A DNA stretch of 5,537 bases from UMGS973 sp963609975 (GCA_963609975.1 CAVDMD010000138.1:1-5537); one strand, 5' to 3'. Positions 1-5,113 are shown, numbered from the stretch's first letter. Made by a program: numbers and translations. Notes: generated by a model from the sequence alone, not told the origin.

Positions 1-84
1 GAGAGAATTTAGACAACATACTTATAACTGTGGTGATAAATTAACTGCAGCAAGGTTAGTGATATATGAGGAGAATATGACAGC

Positions 85-855
85 ATGACAACAGACAGAA
101 TAAATACAGACAGTTACGGACGCTTTGATATCAGTGCAGCGGCTCTGCATATCATTGCAATGGCATTTATGCTTATGGACCATCTCTGGGCCACGCTGCT
201 GCCTGCACAGGAATGGCTGACCTGCGTGGGGAGACTGGCTTTTCCGATATTCGCATTTATGATAGTAGAGGGATATTTTCATACTCACAGTGTCAAAAGG
301 TATATGCTGAGACTGCTGCTGTTTGCGGTGCTGTCTGAAGTGCCGTTTGATCTGATGTACGGAGGAACATGGTTTTATCCGGTTCACCAGAATGTAATCT
401 GGACGCTTCTTGCAGGTCTTTTAGGCATCAGGCTGATGGAAGCGGTAAGAGAAAAACAAAAAACATGGGTGTATCTGACAGTATCTGCCGCCGTTGTTAT
501 CACAGGCGCTGTACTTGGGACAGTATGTATGCTTGACTATTACGGAGCCGGCGTGCTGACGGTTTTTATTTTCTATTTTTTCAGAGAGAGAAAATGGTGG
601 TGCCTGCCGGGACAGATTGCGGCGCTTTACTGGGTGAATGTGGAGCTGCTCAGCGGACTGATTTATCCTGTGAGGCTGTTTGGTATGGAATTTGAGATAT
701 GCCAGCAGGGGCTTGCATTGCTGGCTCTTGTTCCGATATGGCTGTACAGAGGAAGGCAGGGGTATCACAGCAAGCCGTTTCAGTATGTCTGCTATGCCTT
801 TTATCCTGCTCATATGCTGATAATTGTGATGATTTTAAGCTTTGTGAACAGGTGA
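85..855 (+). CDS. TraX family multi-pass membrane protein
   Basis: A 256-residue, very hydrophobic integral membrane protein that I assign to the TraX family. F-plasmid TraX is needed for N-terminal acetylation of pilin; chromosomal Bacillota relatives have no established substrate and are thought to be membrane acyltransferases. Visible family marks are the first helix with LHIIAMAFMLMDHLW (residues 21-35, paired Asp32-His33), the block GRLAFPIFAFMIVEGYFHT (49-67), a helix running into SEVPFDL and YPVHQN, and a C-terminal YPAHMLII (240-247). The usual alternation of membrane segments with short loops continues throughout, and the length is normal for the family. The start at 85 is preceded by GAGGAG at 68-73, 11 bases away; an earlier ATG at 77 reads only three codons before a stop. 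It is followed after 52 bases by a second gene with no convincing promoter between them, so the two are probably cotranscribed. No pilus or conjugation genes are nearby, so a conjugation role is not supported. Confidence 0.88.
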   Translation: MTTDRINTDSYGRFDISAAALHIIAMAFMLMDHLWATLLPAQEWLTCVGRLAFPIFAFMIVEGYFHTHSVKRYMLRLLLFAVLSEVPFDLMYGGTWFYPVHQNVIWTLLAGLLGIRLMEAVREKQKTWVYLTVSAAVVITGAVLGTVCMLDYYGAGVLTVFIFYFFRERKWWCLPGQIAALYWVNVELLSGLIYPVRLFGMEFEICQQGLALLALVPIWLYRGRQGYHSKPFQYVCYAFYPAHMLIIVMILSFVNR

Positions 856-907
856 TGCCATCAGCTCTGATCGCAGTAAATACATATACAGAAAGAGAGG
901 AAAACTT

Positions 908-1468
908 ATGACTGAGGAAATTAAATACAGCCAGATATATTTTGTGGATATAATAGTGGAGAACGACTGGGGATACCATCTTGAATCACTGTGGTACGGT
1001 TCTGATTCAAAGAATCTTGCCCTTATGATTATGGATGTTATGAAGTCGTGGTACGAGCCTAACAGGGAAGTGCTGGGACAGGGTATCAGAGATTTCCACG
1101 AGAAGCTTGAAAAGGCGGCAGACGGGGAGCATCCGGTGCCTGTTACATTCAGCGAGCTTGCAGGTGAAATGTTTCACGAAAACGGCCTTAAAATGACAAT
1201 AGAGGTTACAAACAACCTTGATGAAATGTACGCATTTGTATTTAATGAATCGTTTGAAATTTTTGCAGTAAACGGGGAAAATCCCGAGGACTTTAACAGC
1301 GTTGCACAGTATATAGACTATCTTGAAAACACCTGCAAAGCCGATGAACCGATACTGCTTGCCCTGAAATCAAAAAACGAAAAAGATATAGCAGCTGCAA
1401 TACATATGATAGATATTAAGTATGATTATTCAGGCCGTCATTATGTGCCTCAAAAGCCCAGAGAGTAG
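908..1468 (+). CDS. Hypothetical protein, 186 aa, soluble and acidic
   Basis: I do not recognise this protein. It is 186 residues long, acidic, with no signal peptide and no membrane segment, so it is probably cytoplasmic. The N-terminal third is rich in aromatic residues (Trp and Tyr around residues 20-50, including GYHLESLWYG and KSWYEPNREV). The middle alternates short predicted strands and helices (FSELAGEMFHE, then LDEMYAFVFNESFEIFAV). The C-terminus holds a helical stretch ending in a basic, proline-containing tail (HYVPQKPRE). It has a single cysteine and no metal-binding or nucleotide-binding motif that I can see. The start at 908 has GAGAGG at 895-900. It sits 52 bases after the TraX-like gene on the same strand and ends 23 bases before a terminator hairpin, so it is most likely the second gene of that operon. 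Coding is supported by the full-length open frame and RBS; function is unknown. Confidence 0.8.
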   Translation: MTEEIKYSQIYFVDIIVENDWGYHLESLWYGSDSKNLALMIMDVMKSWYEPNREVLGQGIRDFHEKLEKAADGEHPVPVTFSELAGEMFHENGLKMTIEVTNNLDEMYAFVFNESFEIFAVNGENPEDFNSVAQYIDYLENTCKADEPILLALKSKNEKDIAAAIHMIDIKYDYSGRHYVPQKPRE

Positions 1469-1491
1469 GGGATTTTACAGCCAATAATTTT

Positions 1492-1522
1492 CAGACAACT
1501 ATACGAAGTTGCTGCGTTTTTT
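1492..1522 (+). terminator. Intrinsic terminator of the traX-like operon
   Basis: A hairpin pairs CAG/CTG (1492-1494 with 1512-1514) and CAACT/AGTTG (1496-1500 with 1507-1511), with one bulged A at 1495 and a six-base loop. It is followed by CG and six T residues (1517-1522), with a second T6 run at 1530-1535. It begins 23 bases after the stop codon at 1468. The stem is short, so efficiency may be moderate. Confidence 0.65.
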
Positions 1523-1603
1523 GTACTGCTTTTTTATAAATGACGATACTGTGTTTTGTTATGTTTTTTCGTCTTAAATTTAGATAAAATATTAACAAAC
1601 CCA

Positions 1604-1632
1604 TTGACAGTAAAGAGTTAAAATAGTATTAT
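1604..1632 (+). promoter_or_regulatory. Sigma-A promoter of the CoA ammonia-lyase-like gene
   Basis: A TTGACA -35 box (1604-1609) and a TATTAT -10 box (1627-1632) are separated by exactly 17 bases, which is 11 of 12 consensus positions. The sequence upstream of the -35 box (about 1562-1600) is almost pure A/T and could act as an UP element. Transcription would start near 1639, giving an untranslated leader of about 67 bases in which I see no clear stem. The RBS AGGAGG (1693-1698) is seven bases before the ATG. Confidence 0.8.
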
Positions 1633-1705
1633 TGAATTGTAAAAAAAATTGGTTGTAAATTTAATTACACAGCCTAATAATTCATAAAATTTAGGAGGAT
1701 TTAAA

Positions 1706-2224
1706 ATGGCTAAGATTAAAACAGTTTTAGAATGCATCATGGAGAGAGAAAACAACCCTAAGATGATCGGTTCATATGTTAACTTAAAGACAAGAATGTC
1801 AGCTGGCGATGCTCACTATGCCGGTGAACTCGTAGAAGGCGCACATATCGTAACTGCATGGGGAGACGTTGGAACTGAACTTGCTATCAGACTTCACGGC
1901 GACGAATCATTATTCGTAGGTTATTCAGAAGTTAGATACACTGCTCCTGTATACGCAGGTGACTGGATGGAATATGGCGGATACATCGAAAAGGTTGGCA
2001 ACACTTCATTTACTTGCAAATTCTTCGCTTACAAATGGATGAAGGATTCAAAAGATGCTGACGGTAACGTAATCAACGGATCAGGCGCAGAAATGGTTAA
2101 CCCACCTGAACTTTGCGCATATGGTACTGGTACTCTTATGGTTAAAAAAGAATTACAGAGACCTGAATTTGCTGACCCTGACTTCGTAGCAGACGCTGCA
2201 GCATACAAAAAAGCAAACGCTTAA
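1706..2224 (+). CDS. Hotdog-fold CoA ammonia-lyase (beta-alanyl-CoA / 3-aminobutyryl-CoA type)
   Basis: A 172-residue cytoplasmic protein resembling beta-alanyl-CoA:ammonia lyase of Clostridium propionicum and 3-aminobutyryl-CoA ammonia-lyase (Kal) of lysine fermentation. These enzymes release ammonia from a beta-amino acyl-CoA to give acryloyl-CoA or crotonyl-CoA. The core runs from residue 31: MSAGDAHYAGELVEGA (31-46), WGDVGTEL (52-59), GDESLFVGY (65-73), TAPVYAGDWMEY (79-90), EKVGN (95-99), and a later PPELCAYGTG (133-142). From memory the core looks closer to the beta-alanyl-CoA enzyme than to Kal, but substrate cannot be fixed by eye. The known enzymes begin near Met31, so this protein carries about 30 extra N-terminal residues; the AGGAGG seven bases before the ATG at 1706 supports the longer start. 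Codon use is biased as in highly expressed genes: of seven isoleucines six are ATC, one ATT and none ATA, and all five arginines are AGA. It is a stand-alone transcription unit with no other fermentation genes beside it. Confidence 0.85.
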   Translation: MAKIKTVLECIMERENNPKMIGSYVNLKTRMSAGDAHYAGELVEGAHIVTAWGDVGTELAIRLHGDESLFVGYSEVRYTAPVYAGDWMEYGGYIEKVGNTSFTCKFFAYKWMKDSKDADGNVINGSGAEMVNPPELCAYGTGTLMVKKELQRPEFADPDFVADAAAYKKANA

Positions 2225-2255
2225 TTCTATTCTATTAAACAAACCGATTTTCAAA

Positions 2256-2275
2256 GGGTTTCACAGGTGAAACCT
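2256..2275 (+). other. 3' UTR hairpin upstream of the terminator
   Basis: The sequence GGTTTCA/TGAAACC (2257-2263 with 2268-2274) forms a seven-bp perfect stem around the tetraloop CAGG, extended by one G-U pair. It lies 32 bases after the stop codon and 18 bases before the terminator stem. No T-run follows directly, so it is probably not a terminator itself. It may protect the 3' end of an abundant mRNA; that role is inference. Confidence 0.45.
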
Positions 2276-2292
2276 ACATAGATTAGTTTTTT

Positions 2293-2323
2293 ACAGATGA
2301 GTATTTTTACTCATCTGTTTTTT
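2293..2323 (+). terminator. Intrinsic terminator of the ammonia-lyase-like gene
   Basis: A perfect 11-bp stem (2293-2303 with 2308-2318, ACAGATGAGTA against its complement) closes a TTTT loop and runs straight into six T residues (2318-2323). On the opposite strand the stem is followed by A residues, so it acts only for plus-strand transcription. It ends a few bases before the terminator of the convergent operon. Confidence 0.9.
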
Positions 2324-2325
2324 GC

Positions 2326-2354
2326 AAAAAAACATCACCTGTTCAGGCGATGTT
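2326..2354 (-). terminator. Intrinsic terminator overlapping the end of the CBS membrane protein gene
   Basis: Read on the minus strand, a 10-bp stem (2354-2345 with 2340-2331, one G-U wobble) closes a GAAC loop and is followed by a run of seven T residues (2332-2326). The stop codon TGA (2345-2343) falls at the stem-loop junction and the last three sense codons form the ascending arm, so the hairpin is built partly from coding sequence. The wobble shows the structure is favoured in minus-strand RNA. Confidence 0.8.
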
Positions 2355-3467
2355 CTCTGTTAAGTCATTGAGCACATATTTTGTAATATTGCTGACATTT
2401 ATTATTCCCACCATGTTCCCGTCTTTGATGACAGGGGCTTTTTTGATATGCTTTTTGCTGAGCCTGCTGCATACATCTGCAATATCATCATCTGCATTTA
2501 CGGTTACTACCGCCTTTTTGCAGACTGCTTTTACCTTTGTATGAACAAGCTCCCTGAGTCTGCTGTCAAAATCTATGGTGATAAATGAATATATATTGAC
2601 AAATGACGGACAGCTGTCGGACAGAAACCTTATAATGTCGCCGTCCGATATGAAACCGGCAAGTATGCCGCTGTCGTCTGTAACCGGCATACCGCTGACC
2701 TTTTTTTCGGATATGAGCTTCAGAGCATCAATCAGAGTAGCGTTTTCGTCTATTGTATATACATCCTTTTTCATAATTTCAAGCAGAGGACTTTGCGGCC
2801 TGTTATCTGCAATATAATCACAAAGGAGTCCGGAAACAGGTCTGTTTACTCTTTTGTAGAAGAAGTTTACAACAAGCCCTGTAGTGAGCGCTGCGATTAC
2901 GGTGCCTTCTCTGGTGCCTATGATCTTAAAGTCAAAGAATATGAGAGAAAGTATCACCGCAGCTACCACATAGCATACATCAAGAACTATTTTTGTTCTG
3001 CCGAAATCGGTCCCGTATTTGTCCGATACGGCCTTGACTATGGCCTCGCCTGAGTTCATAATAACGTTTGCGGTTACAGAGAGGGAAATGCCAAAACCAA
3101 GAACTATCGTACCTGCGGCGACAAGTGCCAGCCTGACCGGATAAACCGGCGCGGGGATAAACGAAACCGACCACATTCCGAAATCCACAAATATACCAAA
3201 AAGCACCGAAAGTGGCACCTGCAGCAGCTGCACAGGTCTGAAATCCTTTCGCAGCACAATAATCTGGCCAAGAATAAGCACGCAGTTCCATATGATAAGC
3301 AGCAGCCCGAATGACAGTGACGGCAGCTTGTAGCTTACCACGTTTGCAATAGAGGATATGGGAGATACTCCAAGCTCTGCGTGCCTTGTCAGTGCAATGC
3401 CCTCTGCGGAGATAAACAGGCTTATTATAAACAGGGTGTATCGTTTGAATGTTTCTTTTAATGTCAT
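2343..3467 (-). CDS. YczE-like integral membrane protein fused to a CBS-domain pair
   Basis: A 374-residue protein in two parts. Residues 1 to about 215 form five or six membrane helices with the early LGVSPISS motif (32-39), typical of the YczE/YyaS/YitT-like family (COG2364 / DUF6198 type), for which no substrate is established. Residues about 226-370 hold two CBS motifs: the first around MKKDVYTIDENATL...GILAGFISDGDI, the second around AVVTVNADDDI...GNMVGIINVSNI, separated by an insertion of roughly 30 residues. CBS pairs (Bateman modules) usually bind adenine nucleotides and gate the attached channel, transporter or enzyme, so the membrane part is probably controlled by cell energy or nucleotide state; this is inference. 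The ATG overlaps the stop of the upstream marR-type gene by one base (TAATG), with AAGGA a few bases before it, indicating translational coupling. The regulator and this protein very likely form one functional unit, such as ligand-responsive export or uptake. Confidence 0.88.
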   Translation of the reverse strand: MTLKETFKRYTLFIISLFISAEGIALTRHAELGVSPISSIANVVSYKLPSLSFGLLLIIWNCVLILGQIIVLRKDFRPVQLLQVPLSVLFGIFVDFGMWSVSFIPAPVYPVRLALVAAGTIVLGFGISLSVTANVIMNSGEAIVKAVSDKYGTDFGRTKIVLDVCYVVAAVILSLIFFDFKIIGTREGTVIAALTTGLVVNFFYKRVNRPVSGLLCDYIADNRPQSPLLEIMKKDVYTIDENATLIDALKLISEKKVSGMPVTDDSGILAGFISDGDIIRFLSDSCPSFVNIYSFITIDFDSRLRELVHTKVKAVCKKAVVTVNADDDIADVCSRLSKKHIKKAPVIKDGNMVGIINVSNITKYVLNDLTENIA

Positions 3468-3886
3468 TATAGTCCTTCTTTCATATTGATGTATATTCTG
3501 TCAAGATAAGTGTTCAGAAGCTTTTTTTCCTCGGCTGTAAAGCCGTTTAAGGCTTTGTATTCTATGGCGGCAAATTCCTGCCTGATTATTTCACACAGCG
3601 CTTTGCCGCGCGGCGTCAGAAATATGTGGTAGGATCTGCGGTTGCCGCTGTCTGTTTTTCGCTCCAGCAGGTTTTCTTTTTCCATACCGTTGAGAAGCAC
3701 CGTAAGTGTGGCAGGTTCAATGCAGCAGCCGGCAGCTATGTCTTTTTGGACGGCTCCGTTGTGTTCTGCCAGATAATCAAGGACTTTGGGCTGTCCTGAA
3801 GTGAGTCCTGTGGATCTGATGGATGCAAAAAGCGCCTTGTGAAAAAGACTCTGGTTGGCCATCAGATAATAGTGAAGTGTGTTCAT
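3467..3886 (-). CDS. MarR family transcriptional regulator
   Basis: A 139-residue winged helix-turn-helix protein of ordinary MarR length. An N-terminal dimerisation helix (residues 2-25) leads into LTSGQPKVLDYL (28-39). The HTH covers about 45-75 (QKDIAAGCCIEPATLTVLLNGM), then the wing with the typical DSGNRRSYHIFLTPRGK (79-95) and a C-terminal dimerisation helix. MarR proteins are dimeric repressors released by small ligands or oxidants. I start it at 3886 rather than at upstream ATGs because AAAGGAG (3899-3893) is six bases before that ATG; the open frame extends to 3931, but those 15 residues would lie across the operator and RBS. Adjacent cysteines 54-55 fall in the DNA-binding region and might allow redox sensing (speculative). 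It is the first gene of an operon with the CBS membrane protein, overlapping it by one base, and tandem palindromes just upstream suggest it represses its own transcription. Confidence 0.92.
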   Translation of the reverse strand: MNTLHYYLMANQSLFHKALFASIRSTGLTSGQPKVLDYLAEHNGAVQKDIAAGCCIEPATLTVLLNGMEKENLLERKTDSGNRRSYHIFLTPRGKALCEIIRQEFAAIEYKALNGFTAEEKKLLNTYLDRIYINMKEGL

Positions 3887-3900
3887 TGACATCTCCTTTG

Positions 3901-3927
3901 TTAGAAAACTAATAATTAGAATACTAA
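3901..3927 (-). promoter_or_regulatory. Tandem palindromic operator of the marR operon
   Basis: Two 12-bp sites of the form TTAG-N4-CTAA lie head to tail at 3901-3912 (TTAGAAAACTAA) and 3916-3927 (TTAGAATACTAA on the plus strand), identical at 11 of 12 positions and 15 bases centre to centre. The join between them makes a further palindrome, CTAATAATTAG (3909-3919). Short A/T-rich palindromes of this kind are typical MarR-family sites. They begin two bases upstream of the AAAGGAG RBS, so bound protein would block transcription initiation or early elongation. Autoregulation is inferred from position. Confidence 0.7.
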
Positions 3928-3931
3928 CCAT

Positions 3932-3960
3932 ATGGTATCATATGACAGCCTGCACAGCAA
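3932..3960 (-). promoter_or_regulatory. Possible promoter of the marR operon
   Basis: On the minus strand TTGCTG (3960-3955) and TACCAT (3937-3932) are 17 bases apart and place the -10 box beside the tandem operator. The match is weak (3/6 and 4/6). Other candidate -10 boxes are TATGAT (3942-3937) and TATTCT inside the operator (3924-3919), neither with a good -35 box. A promoter must exist here, but its exact position is uncertain. Confidence 0.3.
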
Positions 3961-3999
3961 GCTTATTTTTGAATTTCAGGCAAAACAGCAAAAAAGTTA

Positions 4000-4028
4000 T
4001 TGAAAACAGGGGATGATTTTGATATACT
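4000..4028 (+). promoter_or_regulatory. Sigma-A promoter of pnuC
   Basis: TTGAAA (4000-4005) and TATACT (4023-4028) are separated by 17 bases and together match 9 of 12 consensus positions. Transcription would start near 4035, leaving about 108 bases of leader before pnuC. The promoter is divergent from the marR operon, roughly 70 bases from its tandem operator; no copy of that palindrome is seen next to this promoter. Confidence 0.65.
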
Positions 4029-4034
4029 GAGAAA

Positions 4035-4142
4035 AAATATTTACTGCCACCGGGTAGTCTGCTTCAGGGCATTCGTCTGCATATCGTTAGGTCTTAGAAG
4101 ATATGCACTGCGGGTGTTTTTATTTTTTGGAGGAAATAAAAA
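4035..4142 (+). other. pnuC 5' leader with potential RNA structure
   Basis: The leader has two clear stem possibilities. One is a six-bp stem ACTGCC/GGTAGT (4043-4048 with 4053-4058, one G-U) around ACCG. The other is an eight-bp perfect stem TGCATATC/GATATGCA (4078-4085 with 4100-4107) around a 14-base loop. GTCTGC is repeated at 4057-4062 and 4075-4080. A U-rich stretch (4117-4128) and the GGAGG RBS (4129-4133) follow. PnuC-type genes are sometimes under NAD- or thiamine-linked riboswitches, but I cannot match this leader to a known class. Confidence 0.3.
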
Positions 4143-4835
4143 TTGAAAAATTTTAATAGGTTTGAAACGGCGCTATGGGCGGTTTCTGTGACGGTTGTGA
4201 CGGCTTCGTTTGTCATAGGAGGGAATTTCAGAGTGCTTACGCTGATAGCATCACTGATAGGTGTGACCGCTCTCATATTTGTTGCAAAAGGAGATGTGAC
4301 AGGGCAGGTGCTTACAGTGATATTCAGCGTGCTTTATTCGATAATTTCGTTTCAGTTCACCTACTACGGTGAGATGATTACATATATGTTTATGACGGCC
4401 CCTATAGCGGTAATATCTGTTTTTACATGGATAAGACACCCTGAGGAAAAAGGCAAAAGAGAGGTGAGCATAGCAAAGCTTGACCGTAAAAAAACAGTTG
4501 TACTGTGCATAGCTGCAGTAATAGTTACCGTTATATTCTATTTCATACTGAAATACTTCAACAACGCAAATCTGTTTTTCAGCACCATATCGATAACAAC
4601 CAGCTTCCTTGCCTCGGCTCTGACAATGCTGCGAAGCAGCGCTTATGCTCTCGCCTACGGCGCCAACGATATAATTCTTATAGTCCTGTGGGTGATGGCA
4701 AGCTTTGAAAATACGGCATATCTGCCTATGGTTATGTGCTTTGTGATGTTTCTTGTCAATGATATGTACGGGTTTTACAGCTGGCAAAAAAGAAAAAAGC
4801 TTCAGGAGGAAAAACGTTTATGTTCAGAAAAATGA
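4143..4835 (+). CDS. pnuC: PnuC family vitamin transporter (nicotinamide riboside type)
   Basis: A 230-residue membrane protein of the PnuC family, facilitators that take up nicotinamide riboside (PnuC) or, in related groups, thiamine or riboflavin; trapping occurs through phosphorylation inside the cell. About seven or eight hydrophobic segments are visible. Family marks are GVTALIFVAKGDVTGQ (40-55), YYGEMITYMFMTAPIA (74-89), a tryptophan near residue 96 (FTWIRHPEE) before a basic cytoplasmic loop, ANDIILIVLW (174-183) and the closing NDMYGFYSW (206-214), then a charged tail. The YYGEMITY...TAPIA form is common in clostridial proteins annotated as nicotinamide riboside transporters, which is why I favour that substrate; substrate remains inferred. 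The start is TTG at 4143, nine bases after GGAGG; the next in-frame Met is residue 78, inside a conserved motif, so TTG is needed. It has its own promoter and terminator and no nadR or kinase partner beside it in the window. Confidence 0.93.
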   Translation: MKNFNRFETALWAVSVTVVTASFVIGGNFRVLTLIASLIGVTALIFVAKGDVTGQVLTVIFSVLYSIISFQFTYYGEMITYMFMTAPIAVISVFTWIRHPEEKGKREVSIAKLDRKKTVVLCIAAVIVTVIFYFILKYFNNANLFFSTISITTSFLASALTMLRSSAYALAYGANDIILIVLWVMASFENTAYLPMVMCFVMFLVNDMYGFYSWQKRKKLQEEKRLCSEK

Positions 4836-4855
4836 GAGGGTTCAGGCTGTGTTAA
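4820..4855 (+). CDS. Possible 11-codon ORF or remnant of a lost gene start
   Basis: Inside the end of pnuC, in another frame, AGGAGG (4804-4809) stands ten bases before an ATG at 4820 that reads MFRKMRGFRLC and stops at 4855. The arrangement looks like the start of an overlapping next operon gene. The MFR-MR beginning recalls the N-terminus of clostridial pyridoxamine-5'-phosphate-oxidase-like (NimA-type) proteins, but nine or ten residues are far too few to prove it. It may equally be chance, because the RBS-like bases also encode pnuC residues. Confidence 0.2.
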   Translation: MFRKMRGFRLC

Positions 4856-4917
4856 ACAGCAATGAAAATCGTGTATATGACAGGCAGAGTAAAATTTTCT
4901 GAATAACTTTATAATAT

Positions 4918-4953
4918 GGGGGATATCGCTTTGTGGATATTCCCGTTTTTTTT
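4918..4953 (+). terminator. Intrinsic terminator of pnuC
   Basis: GGGATATC (4920-4927) pairs with GATAT-T-CCC (4936-4944, one bulged T) around an eight-base loop, followed by a single G and eight T residues (4946-4953). It lies about 85 bases after the pnuC stop and isolates pnuC from the surface-protein gene downstream. Confidence 0.75.
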
Positions 4954-4973
4954 AAGGGTAAAATACGGGAATA
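4938..4973. repeat. Inverted repeat overlapping the pnuC terminator
   Basis: TATTCCCGT (4938-4946) and ACGGGAATA (4965-4973) form a perfect nine-bp inverted repeat with an 18-base centre that can add four T-A pairs. Its left arm is the descending arm of the pnuC terminator, so the two stems exclude each other. No T-run follows on either strand, so it is not a terminator. Its role is unknown; it could be a protein site upstream of the surface-gene promoter. Confidence 0.4.
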
Positions 4974-5038
4974 AGGTGTATTAGTTTGCGGGAAACCGGT
5001 ACATATATGACTATTACAGCAGATTACGCTAAAAGTTC

Positions 5039-5067
5039 TTGACAAAACCTTAGGGGGGGGGTATAAT
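5039..5067 (+). promoter_or_regulatory. Perfect-consensus promoter of the surface-protein gene, with a poly-G spacer
   Basis: TTGACA (5039-5044) and TATAAT (5062-5067) match the sigma-A consensus at all 12 positions and are separated by exactly 17 bases. The last nine bases of that spacer (5053-5061) are all G and abut the -10 box. Transcription would start near 5074, giving a leader of about 40 bases. At the length seen here the promoter should be strongly active; a change in the G number would move the two boxes apart or together, as in promoter-spacer phase variation. Confidence 0.88.
5053..5061. repeat. Homopolymeric tract of nine G
   Basis: A run of nine G residues inside the promoter spacer, the longest G or C run I see in the window, in an otherwise A/T-rich intergenic region. 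Long G tracts are prone to slipped-strand mispairing during replication. Its exact length in an assembly may be a consensus of a mixed population or a sequencing error. Confidence 0.85.
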
Positions 5068-5113
5068 AGAGGTGTAAATTTTAATTCAAAAAACCTAAGC
5101 AAGGAGGGAAAAA

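Noticed and set aside
1..84. Promoter for the TraX-like gene (TAGACA at 10-15, GATAAA at 35-40, TATAAC at 23-28)
   Set aside because: The spacing is 19 bases for the first pair, and the -35 region for TATAAC is outside the window, so no reliable promoter can be called.
421..979. Minus-strand open frames opposite the TraX-like gene and start of the next gene
   Set aside because: Low-complexity Ser/His/Cys-rich translations antisense to clear genes, without start signals or family features.
3887..3931. Longer N-terminus for the MarR regulator starting at 3931
   Set aside because: The added residues would be encoded by the tandem operator and RBS; AAAGGAG is placed correctly only for the start at 3886.
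4000..4070. TPP riboswitch before pnuC, suggested by GGGGATG and CTGAGA
   Set aside because: The CTGAGA overlaps the promoter end and likely transcription start, and the conserved CCTGAT and downstream halves of the TPP aptamer are absent.
4251..4787. A 178-residue minus-strand open frame opposite pnuC
   Set aside because: It is fully covered by the well-supported pnuC frame, has a His/Cys/Tyr-rich composition typical of antisense reading, and no RBS or recognisable domain.
5048..5099. CTTAGG/CCTAAG inverted repeat around the surface-gene promoter
   Set aside because: Only six bp long with about 39 bases between arms; chance occurrence cannot be excluded and no known site matches.
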